Below are positions 15,756 through 24,288 of a stretch of DNA of 64,000 bases, piece after piece. Under the pieces are notes generated by a model that was given only the letters and a program-made list of their open reading frames with translations, did no database searches and had not been told where the DNA came from. The DNA is from CAYTPI01 sp964439625 (GTDB lineage: Bacteria > Chloroflexota > Anaerolineae > Aggregatilineales > UBA3940), in NCBI GenBank assembly GCA_964439625.1, contig CAYTPI010000022.1:1-64000 (forward strand). Direction: 5' to 3'. Each line of letters starts with the position of its first letter. Position 1 is the first letter of the stretch. The position numbers and the translations under genes were made by a program.

Positions 15756-17834
15756 ATGGCTGAGGAGCAAAATAAAACCAAAAACATCAACATAGGGTCA
15801 GAAGTACCAGACCCTAAGGCGCTGTCTGCACCAGACGGCACATTGCAACCAGGACAGGTGTTGCAAAGTCGATACCGCATCCTTGGGATAATCGGTATGG
15901 GTGGTATGGGTGCAGTCTACCAAGCGCGTGATCTTCGTTTTGATGTCACTCGATTATGTGCGGTCAAAGAGATGATCAACATGGCGAAGGAACAGAATCT
16001 GCGTGAGCAGACAATGAAAAATTTCAAACGTGAGGCGGAAATTCTGGCAACGCTTGATCATCCGTCGATCCCAAAAATCTATGATTACTTTGGCTTTGGC
16101 GACCGGGCCTACTTGGTGCAAGAGTTCATTCAAGGTGAAGACCTTGAGGCTATGCTCAATGGCACGAAAGAATTTTTAGACCCGGAGCAGATTCGCAAAT
16201 GGGCGGTTGAGGTTTGTGATGTGCTGAATTACCTACACAATTACACGCCTGATCCGATTATCTTCCGCGATATGAAGCCATCAAACATTATGATTGACCA
16301 GCGACGCAGCGTTCGTTTGATTGATTTCGGGATAGCGAAAACCTTCCAGATGGGGCAGCAAGGCACTATGATCGGCACAGAAGGATATTCCCCCCCAGAA
16401 CAGTACCGTGGCATTGCAACACCCGCCGCAGATATTTATGCACTGGGTGCCACGATGCACCATCTACTCACACGCCGCGACCCGCGGACGCATCCACCAT
16501 TTTCGTTTCAAGAAGCACCTATTCAGGATTTTAACCCTAATGTCAGCGAGGCACTGGCTAATGTAGTGATGCGTGCCTTGAATTACAACACTGACGAACG
16601 CTATTCAACAGCAGAAGCGATGAAGCAATCTTTGATTGCAGCAGGCGACGACGAAAGCAGTGTTCAGCAAGCACCGACGATGCAAGCGCCTCCTCAACAA
16701 CCTAATCCTCAAATGCCGCAACAACCGCCAGGCCAGCAAATGCCACCGGCTGGCTATGCGCCTATTCCGCCGGGGTATGTACCTCAAGGGTACGTGCCGC
16801 CGGGATATGTACCAGCCCCAATGCAGCCTATGCCGCAGAAACCCGCTGGGCCAGTTGCACCAGTTCGGAGGCCTATTTGGTCATTTAAGGTGGAAGATGC
16901 CGTCCGGTCTACGCCGTTGGCAATCGATGGAATTGTGTTTGTCGGCTCATATGACAACAATGTCTGGGCAATCAATGCGACAGATGGGAGCTTACGGTGG
17001 AAATACGCCACGGATGATGGCATTGGGTCGTCGCCGGCGTTTGCAAATGGGCTTATCCTAATCGGCTCTACAGACAAGAAACTGCATGCAGTCGAGGCGC
17101 GTACAGGTAAACCGCGTTGGCGTTATCAGACTGACGGTAAAATCTATACGACGCCTAAAGTATCTGCAGGGGTGGCTTATTTTGGCGCTGACGACGGTAA
17201 AATTTATGCGATCCGACCAAAATCTTCAACAGCTACGCTTGAGTGGGAATTTAACGCGATGTCGAAGATTCGCTCCTCACCGATGGTAGACAGTGCGGAA
17301 GAGATTGTTGTCTTTGGCACCGAGGTCGGTGAGGTAATAGCTTTAGACCTCGCTGGTGAGTTGAAGTGGCGTTTTACTACGAGGCGGCGGGTTCTATCTT
17401 CGCCTGCGTTGCACGATAGTGTCGTGTATGTTGGTTCAGATGATTGGAACTTACACGCTCTGGAAGCTGCGGGTGGTTACCCGGCATGGCGCTTCAAGAC
17501 CAAGGGGTTGGTTGTTTCATCGCCAGTTGTCTCTCGTGGGAAGGTATATTTTGGCTCAGCCGATAAGACGCTCTACTGTGTTGATACTTTAACAGGGAAA
17601 GAAACGTGGCGCTTCGAAACCAGCGGCGCTATCACATCATCACCCGCTATTGAAGGTGATTTCATCTACATTGCGGATACTAGTGGTACGTTGTACTGTT
17701 TTGACGTTCACTCAGGAGAACCAATTTGGGTATTTAAGAGCCCAAAGCCTATACTTTCATCACCACATGTATCAAATGGGGTTGTGTATATTGGCACTGA
17801 CAACAAAAATATCCACGCCTTTCAAGCAACGTAG
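15756..17834 (+). CDS. Serine/threonine protein kinase with C-terminal PQQ-type beta-propeller
   Basis: A 692-residue Hanks-type kinase. The catalytic domain (about residues 37-300) shows the glycine loop GIIGMGGMGAVY, the VKEM lysine, the catalytic loop FRDMKPSNIMID (His of HRD replaced by Phe), LIDFGIAK and SPPEQY in the activation segment. A Pro/Gln-rich linker (PPGYVP-type repeats) leads to about seven PQQ-like propeller blades (GSYDNNVWAINATDG, GSTDKKLHAVEA and similar). No transmembrane helix lies between kinase and propeller, unlike typical PknB-type receptors, so the propeller is probably a cytoplasmic sensing or scaffolding module. The ATG is preferred over an upstream TTG at 15678; neither has a good ribosome binding site. 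A PP2C gene follows after 17 bp. Confidence 0.9.
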   Translation: MAEEQNKTKNINIGSEVPDPKALSAPDGTLQPGQVLQSRYRILGIIGMGGMGAVYQARDLRFDVTRLCAVKEMINMAKEQNLREQTMKNFKREAEILATLDHPSIPKIYDYFGFGDRAYLVQEFIQGEDLEAMLNGTKEFLDPEQIRKWAVEVCDVLNYLHNYTPDPIIFRDMKPSNIMIDQRRSVRLIDFGIAKTFQMGQQGTMIGTEGYSPPEQYRGIATPAADIYALGATMHHLLTRRDPRTHPPFSFQEAPIQDFNPNVSEALANVVMRALNYNTDERYSTAEAMKQSLIAAGDDESSVQQAPTMQAPPQQPNPQMPQQPPGQQMPPAGYAPIPPGYVPQGYVPPGYVPAPMQPMPQKPAGPVAPVRRPIWSFKVEDAVRSTPLAIDGIVFVGSYDNNVWAINATDGSLRWKYATDDGIGSSPAFANGLILIGSTDKKLHAVEARTGKPRWRYQTDGKIYTTPKVSAGVAYFGADDGKIYAIRPKSSTATLEWEFNAMSKIRSSPMVDSAEEIVVFGTEVGEVIALDLAGELKWRFTTRRRVLSSPALHDSVVYVGSDDWNLHALEAAGGYPAWRFKTKGLVVSSPVVSRGKVYFGSADKTLYCVDTLTGKETWRFETSGAITSSPAIEGDFIYIADTSGTLYCFDVHSGEPIWVFKSPKPILSSPHVSNGVVYIGTDNKNIHAFQAT

Positions 17835-17851
17835 AGACGGAGACAAAGCTG

Positions 17852-18979
17852 ATGGAGTTCTTTCGCCGCTTATTTCGTGGCAATGATGATGATGCCGAGC
17901 AGGTACAAACACCTGCGTCACCGTCTGCATCGCCACAGTCTGTTGTAACAAAAGAACTATCCCAAGAGAAGGTTGAGACGACACCGCTGCCGCCAATTGA
18001 TTCCGAAAAAGACTTACCAGACCGTGCAGAAGAAATCTACGATAACGTACCGCCGTCGCCAGGCGGACAAGCAGCTAAGATAGACGAGCTACCAGACGAG
18101 GAAAAAGCTGGTGAGAAAAGCTCACAAGCAACGGGCAAACTCAACCCTGATCTGGTTATGATGCAAACCAAACCGTTAGATGAACCGACGGAATTCAAAT
18201 TATCCGGGCACCAGATTCAGTATGGTGTTGCAAGCCACGTAGGCCGAGTTCGGTCAAATAACCAAGATGCAACGCTAGCCGTTATGACTAAGATTCTTTC
18301 GGTGACAAACTTGCCATCGATTGGGTTATTTGCCGTCGCTGACGGTATGGGCGGTCATCATGATGGTGAACTTGCAAGTGCTTTGACTGTTCAAACCTTG
18401 GCAAGTGTCGTGCTTACTGACGTGGTACAGCCACAGCTAGTGAATAGTGAAAAAACATCAGAGCAGAAAACTATCCCTGAAGTACTCCATGAGGCGATGA
18501 ACACAGCGAACTCAAAGGTTAAGTCTCAAGTGCCCGACGGTGGCACAACAGCAACGTGCGCCGTCATCCGTGGGGACTTAGCGTACATTTCGCACGTTGG
18601 TGACAGCCGCGCCTACTTGATTAATGATGACACCATGGAACTGGTCACGCGTGATCATTCTTTAGTACAGCGGCTCATTGAATTGGGGCAGTTGACTGAA
18701 GAAGAAGCCGAAGTGCACCCACAACGCAATGTGTTGTACCGGGCGATTGGTCAAGGGGATGGCATTGAACCAGATACGTCAATGCGCCGCCTGCCACCGA
18801 AATCTCGTTTACTACTGTGTAGTGATGGACTATGGAGCGTCATCGGCGACGAGAAAATCAAAGAAATACTGGGGGAATACACCGATCCCCAAGAAATTTG
18901 TGACAAACTTGTAGAAGCTGCAAACGTGAGTGGAGGGCCGGATAATATTTCAGTTTTGCTGATCCAGATGCCTGAATAA
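17852..18979 (+). CDS. PP2C-family serine/threonine phosphatase
   Basis: A 375-residue protein with a ~115-residue acidic, probably disordered N-terminal region followed by a PPM/PP2C catalytic domain. Metal-binding and catalytic motifs include SNNQDA, VADGMGGHHDGELAS, GGTTATCAVI, SHVGDSRAYLI, LLLCSDGLWSVI and GGPDNISVLLI, so all expected acidic residues are present. It begins 17 bp after the kinase gene with a GGAG upstream and is very likely the partner that dephosphorylates kinase targets. The N-terminal tail rich in Ser/Pro/Glu could itself be a phosphorylation or docking site, which is inference. No membrane segment. Confidence 0.92.
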   Translation: MEFFRRLFRGNDDDAEQVQTPASPSASPQSVVTKELSQEKVETTPLPPIDSEKDLPDRAEEIYDNVPPSPGGQAAKIDELPDEEKAGEKSSQATGKLNPDLVMMQTKPLDEPTEFKLSGHQIQYGVASHVGRVRSNNQDATLAVMTKILSVTNLPSIGLFAVADGMGGHHDGELASALTVQTLASVVLTDVVQPQLVNSEKTSEQKTIPEVLHEAMNTANSKVKSQVPDGGTTATCAVIRGDLAYISHVGDSRAYLINDDTMELVTRDHSLVQRLIELGQLTEEEAEVHPQRNVLYRAIGQGDGIEPDTSMRRLPPKSRLLLCSDGLWSVIGDEKIKEILGEYTDPQEICDKLVEAANVSGGPDNISVLLIQMPE

Positions 18980-19068
18980 ATGTCAGAAAATGGATCACAT
19001 GGGGGCAGTCTGGAGCAACTTACAGATTGTGAGCTTGAAATATATCAGCCGGGAGTAAGTCTCTGAAT

Positions 19069-20553
19069 ATGGCTCGTGAAACTTTTGTCGATTATTATGA
19101 AATATTGAGTGTCCCAAAATCAGCTAGTGAAGATTTGCTGCGCAAAGCATATCGCGAGGCGGCACGTCGTTTTCACCCGGATGTAAACAAAGCCGCCGGC
19201 GCTGACTTTATCTTTAAGCAAATTAACGCTGCATACAACGTGCTGTCTGATGGGGCACAACGTAAGATGTACGACCTTAATTATGAATTTGAAATGTCCC
19301 GGCAAAGCGCCCTTGACGTCGTTACTTTACTTAGCCGGAAAACACTGCGACGCTCTGATGAGGCGCAGATGCTCTATGTGCTGGTACGTGTAAGCCCCTT
19401 ACTAGAAATGGGTCGTTCTGCTAACGCACCGATGAACCTCTGTTTGCTGATCGACCGGAGCAAGTCTATGGAGAATGGTCGGCTGCACCACGTTAAATCC
19501 GCAGCACACAAAATCATCGATGAAGCTAGTGAGCAAGACATCATTTCAGTCGTTAGCTTTGGAGACGATTCTGATATAATCGTTGAGCCGCAGCACCCTA
19601 TTGAGAAATACGTCATTAAGTCGCAGATTAGCAACATTCGGGCAAATGGTTCGACGGAAATGTTTAAAGGGTTAGAGACAGCCCTGCGGCAGATTAATCG
19701 TTTTCGCGGCCCGGAATATGTGAATCACCTCGTGTTGATTACAGACGGTCGCACATATGGTGACGAACCTGCCTGCCTTGAACTGGCTAAAAAAGCCCGG
19801 GACGAAGGTATCGGAATCAGTGGAATGGGCATCGGTGAGGACTGGAACGATAATTTCTTAGATAAGCTCAGTTCGATTACTGGCGGGTCGTCTTCATATA
19901 TTAGTACAGATAGTGCTGTGCTGGACTTCGTCCAGAATAAGATTAAGTCGCTGGCGACAGCCTATGCTGAGCGTTCTCGGTTTGTGGTAGCGCCATCGTC
20001 AGATGTTGTTTTGGAATCATTGACTCGGATTTCGCCTGACCCAATTGAATTGGATGAGTCGATGCAGCCGATTAGCCTTGGGACACTGGATGGCCTTACA
20101 CCAACAACTGCTGTGATGGAACTACATGTAACAACCAGCCTAGACGCCCCTGATCGTTTCGTGCTAGGGCGAATCAATGTGCAGGCAGACGTGTTAGGTT
20201 CCAGCCAGCACATGGAGACTGTGACACGTGACCTTATTGTGAATGTAGGTGATGCACCCGACCAAGACCCACCGTCAGAACTACTCGATGCCATTCAAAG
20301 CTTGATGTTTTACCGGCTGCAAGAGCGTGCTAATGAAGCCTTGGATGAGGGTCGGGTTCATGAAGCGACACGTAATCTAGAACACTTGGCAACACGTTTG
20401 TTCGAGCAAGGCCTGGAAGACTTAGGGCGTGCTGCTATGCGTGAGGCTCAGCGGGTATCGCAGACGCATATGCTCTCTGAAAATGGCTCGAAGCAGCTAA
20501 AATATGGAACACGCGCATTAATGCTGCCGGAGGAAGTCAAACGTGACAGTTAA
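19069..20553 (+). CDS. J-domain / von Willebrand factor A fusion protein
   Basis: A 494-residue protein. Residues 5-75 are a DnaJ-type J-domain (YYEILSVPKSASEDLLRKAY, with the HPD motif in RRFHPDVNK), which stimulates Hsp70 ATPase. Residues about 120-300 are a vWA domain with a MIDAS motif D128-x-S130-x-S132 (LLIDRSKS), the expected threonine near STEMFKGL and the aspartate in LITDGRTYG. The remainder is beta-rich, then helical (LQERANEALDEGRVHEATRNL). No G/F or zinc-finger region follows the J-domain, so it is not a classical DnaJ. It sits between PP2C and FHA genes; vWA, FHA, kinase and phosphatase modules often occur together in phospho-regulated assemblies. Function otherwise unknown. Confidence 0.85.
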   Translation: MARETFVDYYEILSVPKSASEDLLRKAYREAARRFHPDVNKAAGADFIFKQINAAYNVLSDGAQRKMYDLNYEFEMSRQSALDVVTLLSRKTLRRSDEAQMLYVLVRVSPLLEMGRSANAPMNLCLLIDRSKSMENGRLHHVKSAAHKIIDEASEQDIISVVSFGDDSDIIVEPQHPIEKYVIKSQISNIRANGSTEMFKGLETALRQINRFRGPEYVNHLVLITDGRTYGDEPACLELAKKARDEGIGISGMGIGEDWNDNFLDKLSSITGGSSSYISTDSAVLDFVQNKIKSLATAYAERSRFVVAPSSDVVLESLTRISPDPIELDESMQPISLGTLDGLTPTTAVMELHVTTSLDAPDRFVLGRINVQADVLGSSQHMETVTRDLIVNVGDAPDQDPPSELLDAIQSLMFYRLQERANEALDEGRVHEATRNLEHLATRLFEQGLEDLGRAAMREAQRVSQTHMLSENGSKQLKYGTRALMLPEEVKRDS

Positions 20554-21043
20554 ATGTCCGTTTTGCCAACACAAAAATATTGAGGGCGTTCTATTTTGCT
20601 CCGATTGTGGCTTTCCGCTTTGGGATCAAGATAAGAAGTCAACGAGGCAGATAGAGGAAAACGGCGACAGCCTAGCAATGAAAGCTGGGTGGGGAACGTC
20701 ATCGTTTCATGAAGAGAACGAAATAATCTTGCACATACAAGATGTGAAGACACCCATCAGGATAAGCTCACTGAATTCCGAGCTGTTGATTGGGCGTGAG
20801 GATAATGCTAGCGGTATTAAGCCAGGTATGGATTTATCCGACCATGGGGCCTTAGAAAAAGGCGTCTCGCGGATCCATGCGGCGTTACGACGACGGGCAG
20901 ATCATGTCGTATTGGTTGACCTCAATAGTGCCAACGGTACTTTTCTTAATGGGCAAAAGCTCAAAGCAGAACACCCACATACACTGCGAGACGGTGATGA
21001 AATCCGAATGGGAAAGCTTGTACTACACGTCTATTTCAAGTGA
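20543..21043 (+). CDS. Zinc-ribbon FHA-domain protein
   Basis: A 166-residue protein with an N-terminal zinc ribbon (C5, C8, C19, C22) and a C-terminal forkhead-associated domain (about residues 75-160). FHA hallmarks are LLIGRED, GVSRIHAALRR and DLNSANGTFLNG, so phosphothreonine binding is expected. The start is GTG, with GGAGG 9 bases upstream inside the end of the J-domain/vWA gene; the two genes overlap by 11 bp, indicating coupled expression. The natural ligand would be a protein phosphorylated by the kinase encoded at 15756, but this is inferred from gene order only. Confidence 0.9.
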   Translation: MTVKCPFCQHKNIEGVLFCSDCGFPLWDQDKKSTRQIEENGDSLAMKAGWGTSSFHEENEIILHIQDVKTPIRISSLNSELLIGREDNASGIKPGMDLSDHGALEKGVSRIHAALRRRADHVVLVDLNSANGTFLNGQKLKAEHPHTLRDGDEIRMGKLVLHVYFK

Positions 21044-21154
21044 ATTGCGCACGAAACAAGACTATCAGCGCAAAATTGCATATAATTAATATCTAGGTGA
21101 GTACTTTACTGTTAGATATATGCCTAGACGACACAAAATGAAAGGGTAGAGTGC

Positions 21155-21397
21155 GTGGCTAAAAGATTGCAAGTGCACGTCAACAATGAACAGCCAATTG
21201 TTATCGATGTTGATGAGCTTCCCAAGCCAACCGATGCCTGTGTGATTGGTATTAACCCACGCCGACGTGATGGTAAAGATGTTGAGTACTTGTTGAAAGA
21301 AGTCAACCAGATATACATTCCTTGGTGGCGCATTAACTTTATACAAGTATTGCCCAGCGAAGACGAAGAGAATATTCCAACATTTATCCGAGAATAA
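21155..21397 (+). CDS. Small conserved-looking protein, unknown function
   Basis: An 80-residue, hydrophilic protein that I cannot assign to a family. It begins with GTG preceded by AAAGGG at good spacing, and contains VHVNNEQPIVIDVDELPKP and a WWRINFIQVLP segment. No signal peptide, membrane helix or metal motif is visible. It ends 2 bp before the response regulator gene, so the two are probably translated from one message and it may belong to the same regulatory pathway. The good ribosome binding site and tight spacing support it being real. Confidence 0.65.
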   Translation: MAKRLQVHVNNEQPIVIDVDELPKPTDACVIGINPRRRDGKDVEYLLKEVNQIYIPWWRINFIQVLPSEDEENIPTFIRE

Positions 21398-21399
21398 CC

Positions 21400-22152
21400 A
21401 TGCAAATGCAACCTACACCCCAACGGTCAGAACCGAACTACTCCAATATGTCCATCTTAGTGGTTGATGATGAACAGCGGATGATTAACTTCATTCGGAT
21501 GAACCTAGAGTTAGAAGGGTTCAAAATTTATGAAGCGCACAATGGCGTCGAAGCATTAGATATGGTGCGGAAACACATTCTTGATCTCATTTTGATGGAT
21601 GTGATGATGCCGCAGCTAGATGGATTTGAAACCCTGCGGATGCTGCGCGAGTTTTCTAGTGTACCTGTCATTATGTTGACAGCGAAAAGCGAAGAAGAAG
21701 ATATCGTCAAGGGCCTTGAACTCGGTGCTGATGATTACGTGACCAAACCATTTGGTGTGCGTGAATTGGTCAGCCGGGTCAAAGCAGTATTGCGGCGTGT
21801 CGATAGCGTTATCGAACCTGATGAGGCCATTCTTCAGATTGATGATCGGCTAAGTGTTGACTTTAACCAGCGTGAAGTGATTGTTGCTGGTGAGCGCATC
21901 AAGCTGCGCCCGACAGAGTACCGACTGCTGTATCACCTTATCGAAAACGCTGGCTGGACGGTGCCACACGAGCAACTCTTAGCGAAAGTCTGGGGGTATG
22001 AGTACCGTGACGAGACACATTATGTGCGCTTATACGTCAACTACTTGCGCGAAAAGATCGAGGCAGACCCTTCCAATCCCAAGTACATCATCACTGAGCG
22101 TGGGATTGGATATCGCTTTGCTCCGTTCGATAAAGCTAACGAACAAGGCTGA
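21400..22152 (+). CDS. OmpR/PhoB-family response regulator (orphan)
   Basis: A 250-residue two-domain regulator. The receiver domain has the acidic pair D23-D24, phosphoacceptor D67 in LILMDVMMPQ and K116 in VTKPFG. The C-terminal winged helix contains LRPTEYRLLYHLIENAG and ETHYVRLYVNYLREKIE, typical of OmpR-type DNA binding. No histidine kinase gene is adjacent; the nearest signalling partners are the Ser/Thr kinase and phosphatase of the preceding operon. It starts 2 bp after the small upstream gene and is followed by an intrinsic terminator. Confidence 0.93.
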   Translation: MQMQPTPQRSEPNYSNMSILVVDDEQRMINFIRMNLELEGFKIYEAHNGVEALDMVRKHILDLILMDVMMPQLDGFETLRMLREFSSVPVIMLTAKSEEEDIVKGLELGADDYVTKPFGVRELVSRVKAVLRRVDSVIEPDEAILQIDDRLSVDFNQREVIVAGERIKLRPTEYRLLYHLIENAGWTVPHEQLLAKVWGYEYRDETHYVRLYVNYLREKIEADPSNPKYIITERGIGYRFAPFDKANEQG

Positions 22153-22167
22153 TACTCATCAAAGAGG

Positions 22168-22199
22168 GCGTGGCTGAACAAAGTCACGCTTTTTTGTTT
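22168..22199 (+). terminator. Intrinsic terminator after the response regulator
   Basis: A GCGTGGC / GTCACGC stem (one G-T wobble) with the loop TGAACAAA is followed directly by a run of six T and then GTTTT. It closes the signalling gene block, 16 bp after the regulator stop codon. Confidence 0.85.
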
Positions 22200-22311
22200 T
22201 TCGGGATATTTAAGTCAACCAGCGGCAGAATACTTAGTGCATGATAGCAGCGTTTCAGGGGTATATGTACAATCGAGCGTAAGTTGAATCCATATATTCA
22301 AGGGGGCTGTC

Positions 22312-23286
22312 ATGTTCGGTTTTCGCTATCTTAAGGCTCGGCCTACGCAGTTTGTATTGCAATATCGCAACGGGCAGATCCGACGCCAAGGCACAGGGCT
22401 GTCTTTCTGGTATTACGCCCCTGTGACGACGATTGCTATCGTCCCAGTTGGCAGCGTTGATGTGTCATTTATTTTCAATGAAATCACAGCAGACTTTCAA
22501 CAAATCACAGTGCAGGGCCAATTGACCTACCGCATTATTGACCCAGAATTAGTTGCTAGCCTATTAGACTATAGCGTCAGTGGGCCAGGTGGCATGTATC
22601 TGTCGGATGACCCAGAAAATCTCTCGCAGCGAATAGTCAACTTGGCACAATTATACACAAAGACGGAAGTCCAATCGCAAGAGATGCAGCAGGTGATCCG
22701 AAGGGCCAACGAGATCGCTGAGACTGTGTCGCGGAATATTGCACAAAGCGATGCCCCCGAGCAACTAGGCGTTGAGGTGCTAATCTACGTTATTACTATG
22801 ATCCAGCCGATTCCCGAAGTCTCGCGTGCCTTAGAGGCCGACGCCCGTGAAGAACTGATGCGCCGCATGGATGACGCCGTCTACGAACGACGTAACTCTG
22901 CCGTTGACCAAGAACGTCGCATCAAAGAAAACGAACTCAACACGTCTATCTTGGTTAAAGAAAAGCAACGCCAAATCCAAGAGACAGAATTGGCTGGGCA
23001 AATTGAGTTGGAGATGGAGCGTAAGCGCTTGGTTGAAGCCAAAGTGGAAAATGCTCGAGCCGAAGCTGACGTCGAAGCGTATGCGGTCGCTGCCTCACTG
23101 GAGCCGCTGAAGTCCCTCAGCCCAGAACTGCTAGAAACACTGGCCTATCAAACAGCTGACCCCCGGCTGATGACGGCACTGGCCCTGCGTCAGATCGCAG
23201 AGAACGCCGAGAAGATTGGTCAACTATACATTACGCCGGAATTATTGGACGGGTTGATGGAACGCCACAACGGCAACGTCAGCTAG
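22312..23286 (+). CDS. SPFH / band 7 domain protein (stomatin-like)
   Basis: A 324-residue protein with an SPFH domain in residues 25-180 (ITADFQQITVQGQLTYRIIDP, VEVLIYVITMIQPIPEVSRALE) and a long charged coiled-coil (about 185-265, VDQERRIKENELNTSILVKEKQRQ), then a short C-terminal helix region. There is no long N-terminal hydrophobic segment, so membrane association would have to be peripheral. The gene has an AAGGGGG ribosome binding site just after a small inverted repeat (22284-22301, TTGAAT/ATTCAA). Its stop is immediately followed by the ATG of the NAD-kinase-like gene, a very tight pairing. SPFH proteins scaffold membrane microdomains; its role here is unknown. Confidence 0.85.
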   Translation: MFGFRYLKARPTQFVLQYRNGQIRRQGTGLSFWYYAPVTTIAIVPVGSVDVSFIFNEITADFQQITVQGQLTYRIIDPELVASLLDYSVSGPGGMYLSDDPENLSQRIVNLAQLYTKTEVQSQEMQQVIRRANEIAETVSRNIAQSDAPEQLGVEVLIYVITMIQPIPEVSRALEADAREELMRRMDDAVYERRNSAVDQERRIKENELNTSILVKEKQRQIQETELAGQIELEMERKRLVEAKVENARAEADVEAYAVAASLEPLKSLSPELLETLAYQTADPRLMTALALRQIAENAEKIGQLYITPELLDGLMERHNGNVS

Positions 23287-24228
23287 ATGCAGTTTGAAAA
23301 GATTGTCGTCGTCACGCGGCGTACCCGACTAGAAGGACTCAAGCGACAGTTCAACACTGCCAAACAGGCCAAATTCTACATTCTACAAGCTGGCGGTGAC
23401 TTCGACATGTACGAGCGCGAGGATCATGTTTACCATGAGGCTGTCGCTCAACTACGCCAGCATCTCCCACGGGGTCTCAAGGTGCAGGTCATTGAACGCA
23501 ATTACTTAGCCAATTATTTATTTACCCCTCAAGACTTGATCGTTACTGTGGGCATCGATGGGTTGGTCGTCAACACTGCCAAATACCTCGATGGTCAACC
23601 AATTGTGGCTGTTAACCCTGATACTGCTACTATCCCAGGTGTCCTGCTGCCCTTCACCGTTGACTCTGCCCTCCAAGTGCTGCCGCAGGTGATCATCGGG
23701 CAGTACCAAGTGAAGGAAATCTCAATGGGAGAGGTCGTCCTGAATGACGGTCAACGGCTATATGCCTTCAACGACTTCTTCATTGGGGTCAGTACGCATA
23801 CCTCTGCCCAGTATGCGATCAAATCTGGCGGGCGGAGTGAGCGCCAGTCCTCCAGTGGCATTATTATCTCGACTGGGGCTGGTGCAACCGGCTGGTTAAG
23901 TTCCATTATTGCGATGACGCGTGGTGTAGCGGGTTTTTTGGGGAATGTTGACCCGGCGCAGGTGGCACCGCCTCCATTGGCCTGGGAGAAGGACACGATG
24001 TTCTTTGTCGTGCGTGAGCCTTTCATCAGCAAGACAACGGGTGCAAGCCTCGTGTGCGGCTGGATTTTACCAGATCAACCGCTGGTGGTGGAGTCGAACA
24101 TGCCCAACAACGGTGTCATCTTTAGCGATGGCATTCTTAGTGATTATATCGAGTTTAATTCGGGGAAAATTGCCACCGTTCAGGTGGCAAAGCAGCGTAC
24201 CAGGTTGGTGTGGCCTAACCCAAGCTGA
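23287..24228 (+). CDS. NAD-kinase-like protein
   Basis: A 313-residue protein of the ATP-NAD kinase/diacylglycerol kinase superfamily. VTVGIDGLVVNTAKYL (G89-I90-D91-G92) aligns with the GGDG motif, with the second Gly replaced by Ile. PIVAVNPD and SSGIIISTGAGATGWLSSI match the downstream substrate and STPTGSTAY-type motifs, the latter with unusual substitutions. NAD kinases make NADP from NAD. The altered motifs mean that the activity or substrate might differ. The ATG follows the SPFH stop codon without a gap, so translation is probably coupled. Confidence 0.75.
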   Translation: MQFEKIVVVTRRTRLEGLKRQFNTAKQAKFYILQAGGDFDMYEREDHVYHEAVAQLRQHLPRGLKVQVIERNYLANYLFTPQDLIVTVGIDGLVVNTAKYLDGQPIVAVNPDTATIPGVLLPFTVDSALQVLPQVIIGQYQVKEISMGEVVLNDGQRLYAFNDFFIGVSTHTSAQYAIKSGGRSERQSSSGIIISTGAGATGWLSSIIAMTRGVAGFLGNVDPAQVAPPPLAWEKDTMFFVVREPFISKTTGASLVCGWILPDQPLVVESNMPNNGVIFSDGILSDYIEFNSGKIATVQVAKQRTRLVWPNPS

Positions 24229-24241
24229 CAGTCTGACCAGA

Positions 24242-24277
24242 GCCTCTGCTTGCATGGAACAGCTCGCAAACAGAGGC
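24242..24277. terminator. Hairpin between convergent genes
   Basis: GCCTCTG and CAGAGGC form a 7-bp stem, extended by an inner TTGC/GCAA pairing. It lies between the ends of the NAD-kinase-like gene and pyrG, so it could terminate or insulate either strand. No T-run follows on the plus strand. Confidence 0.45.
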
Positions 24278-24288
24278 CTATCGATTAG

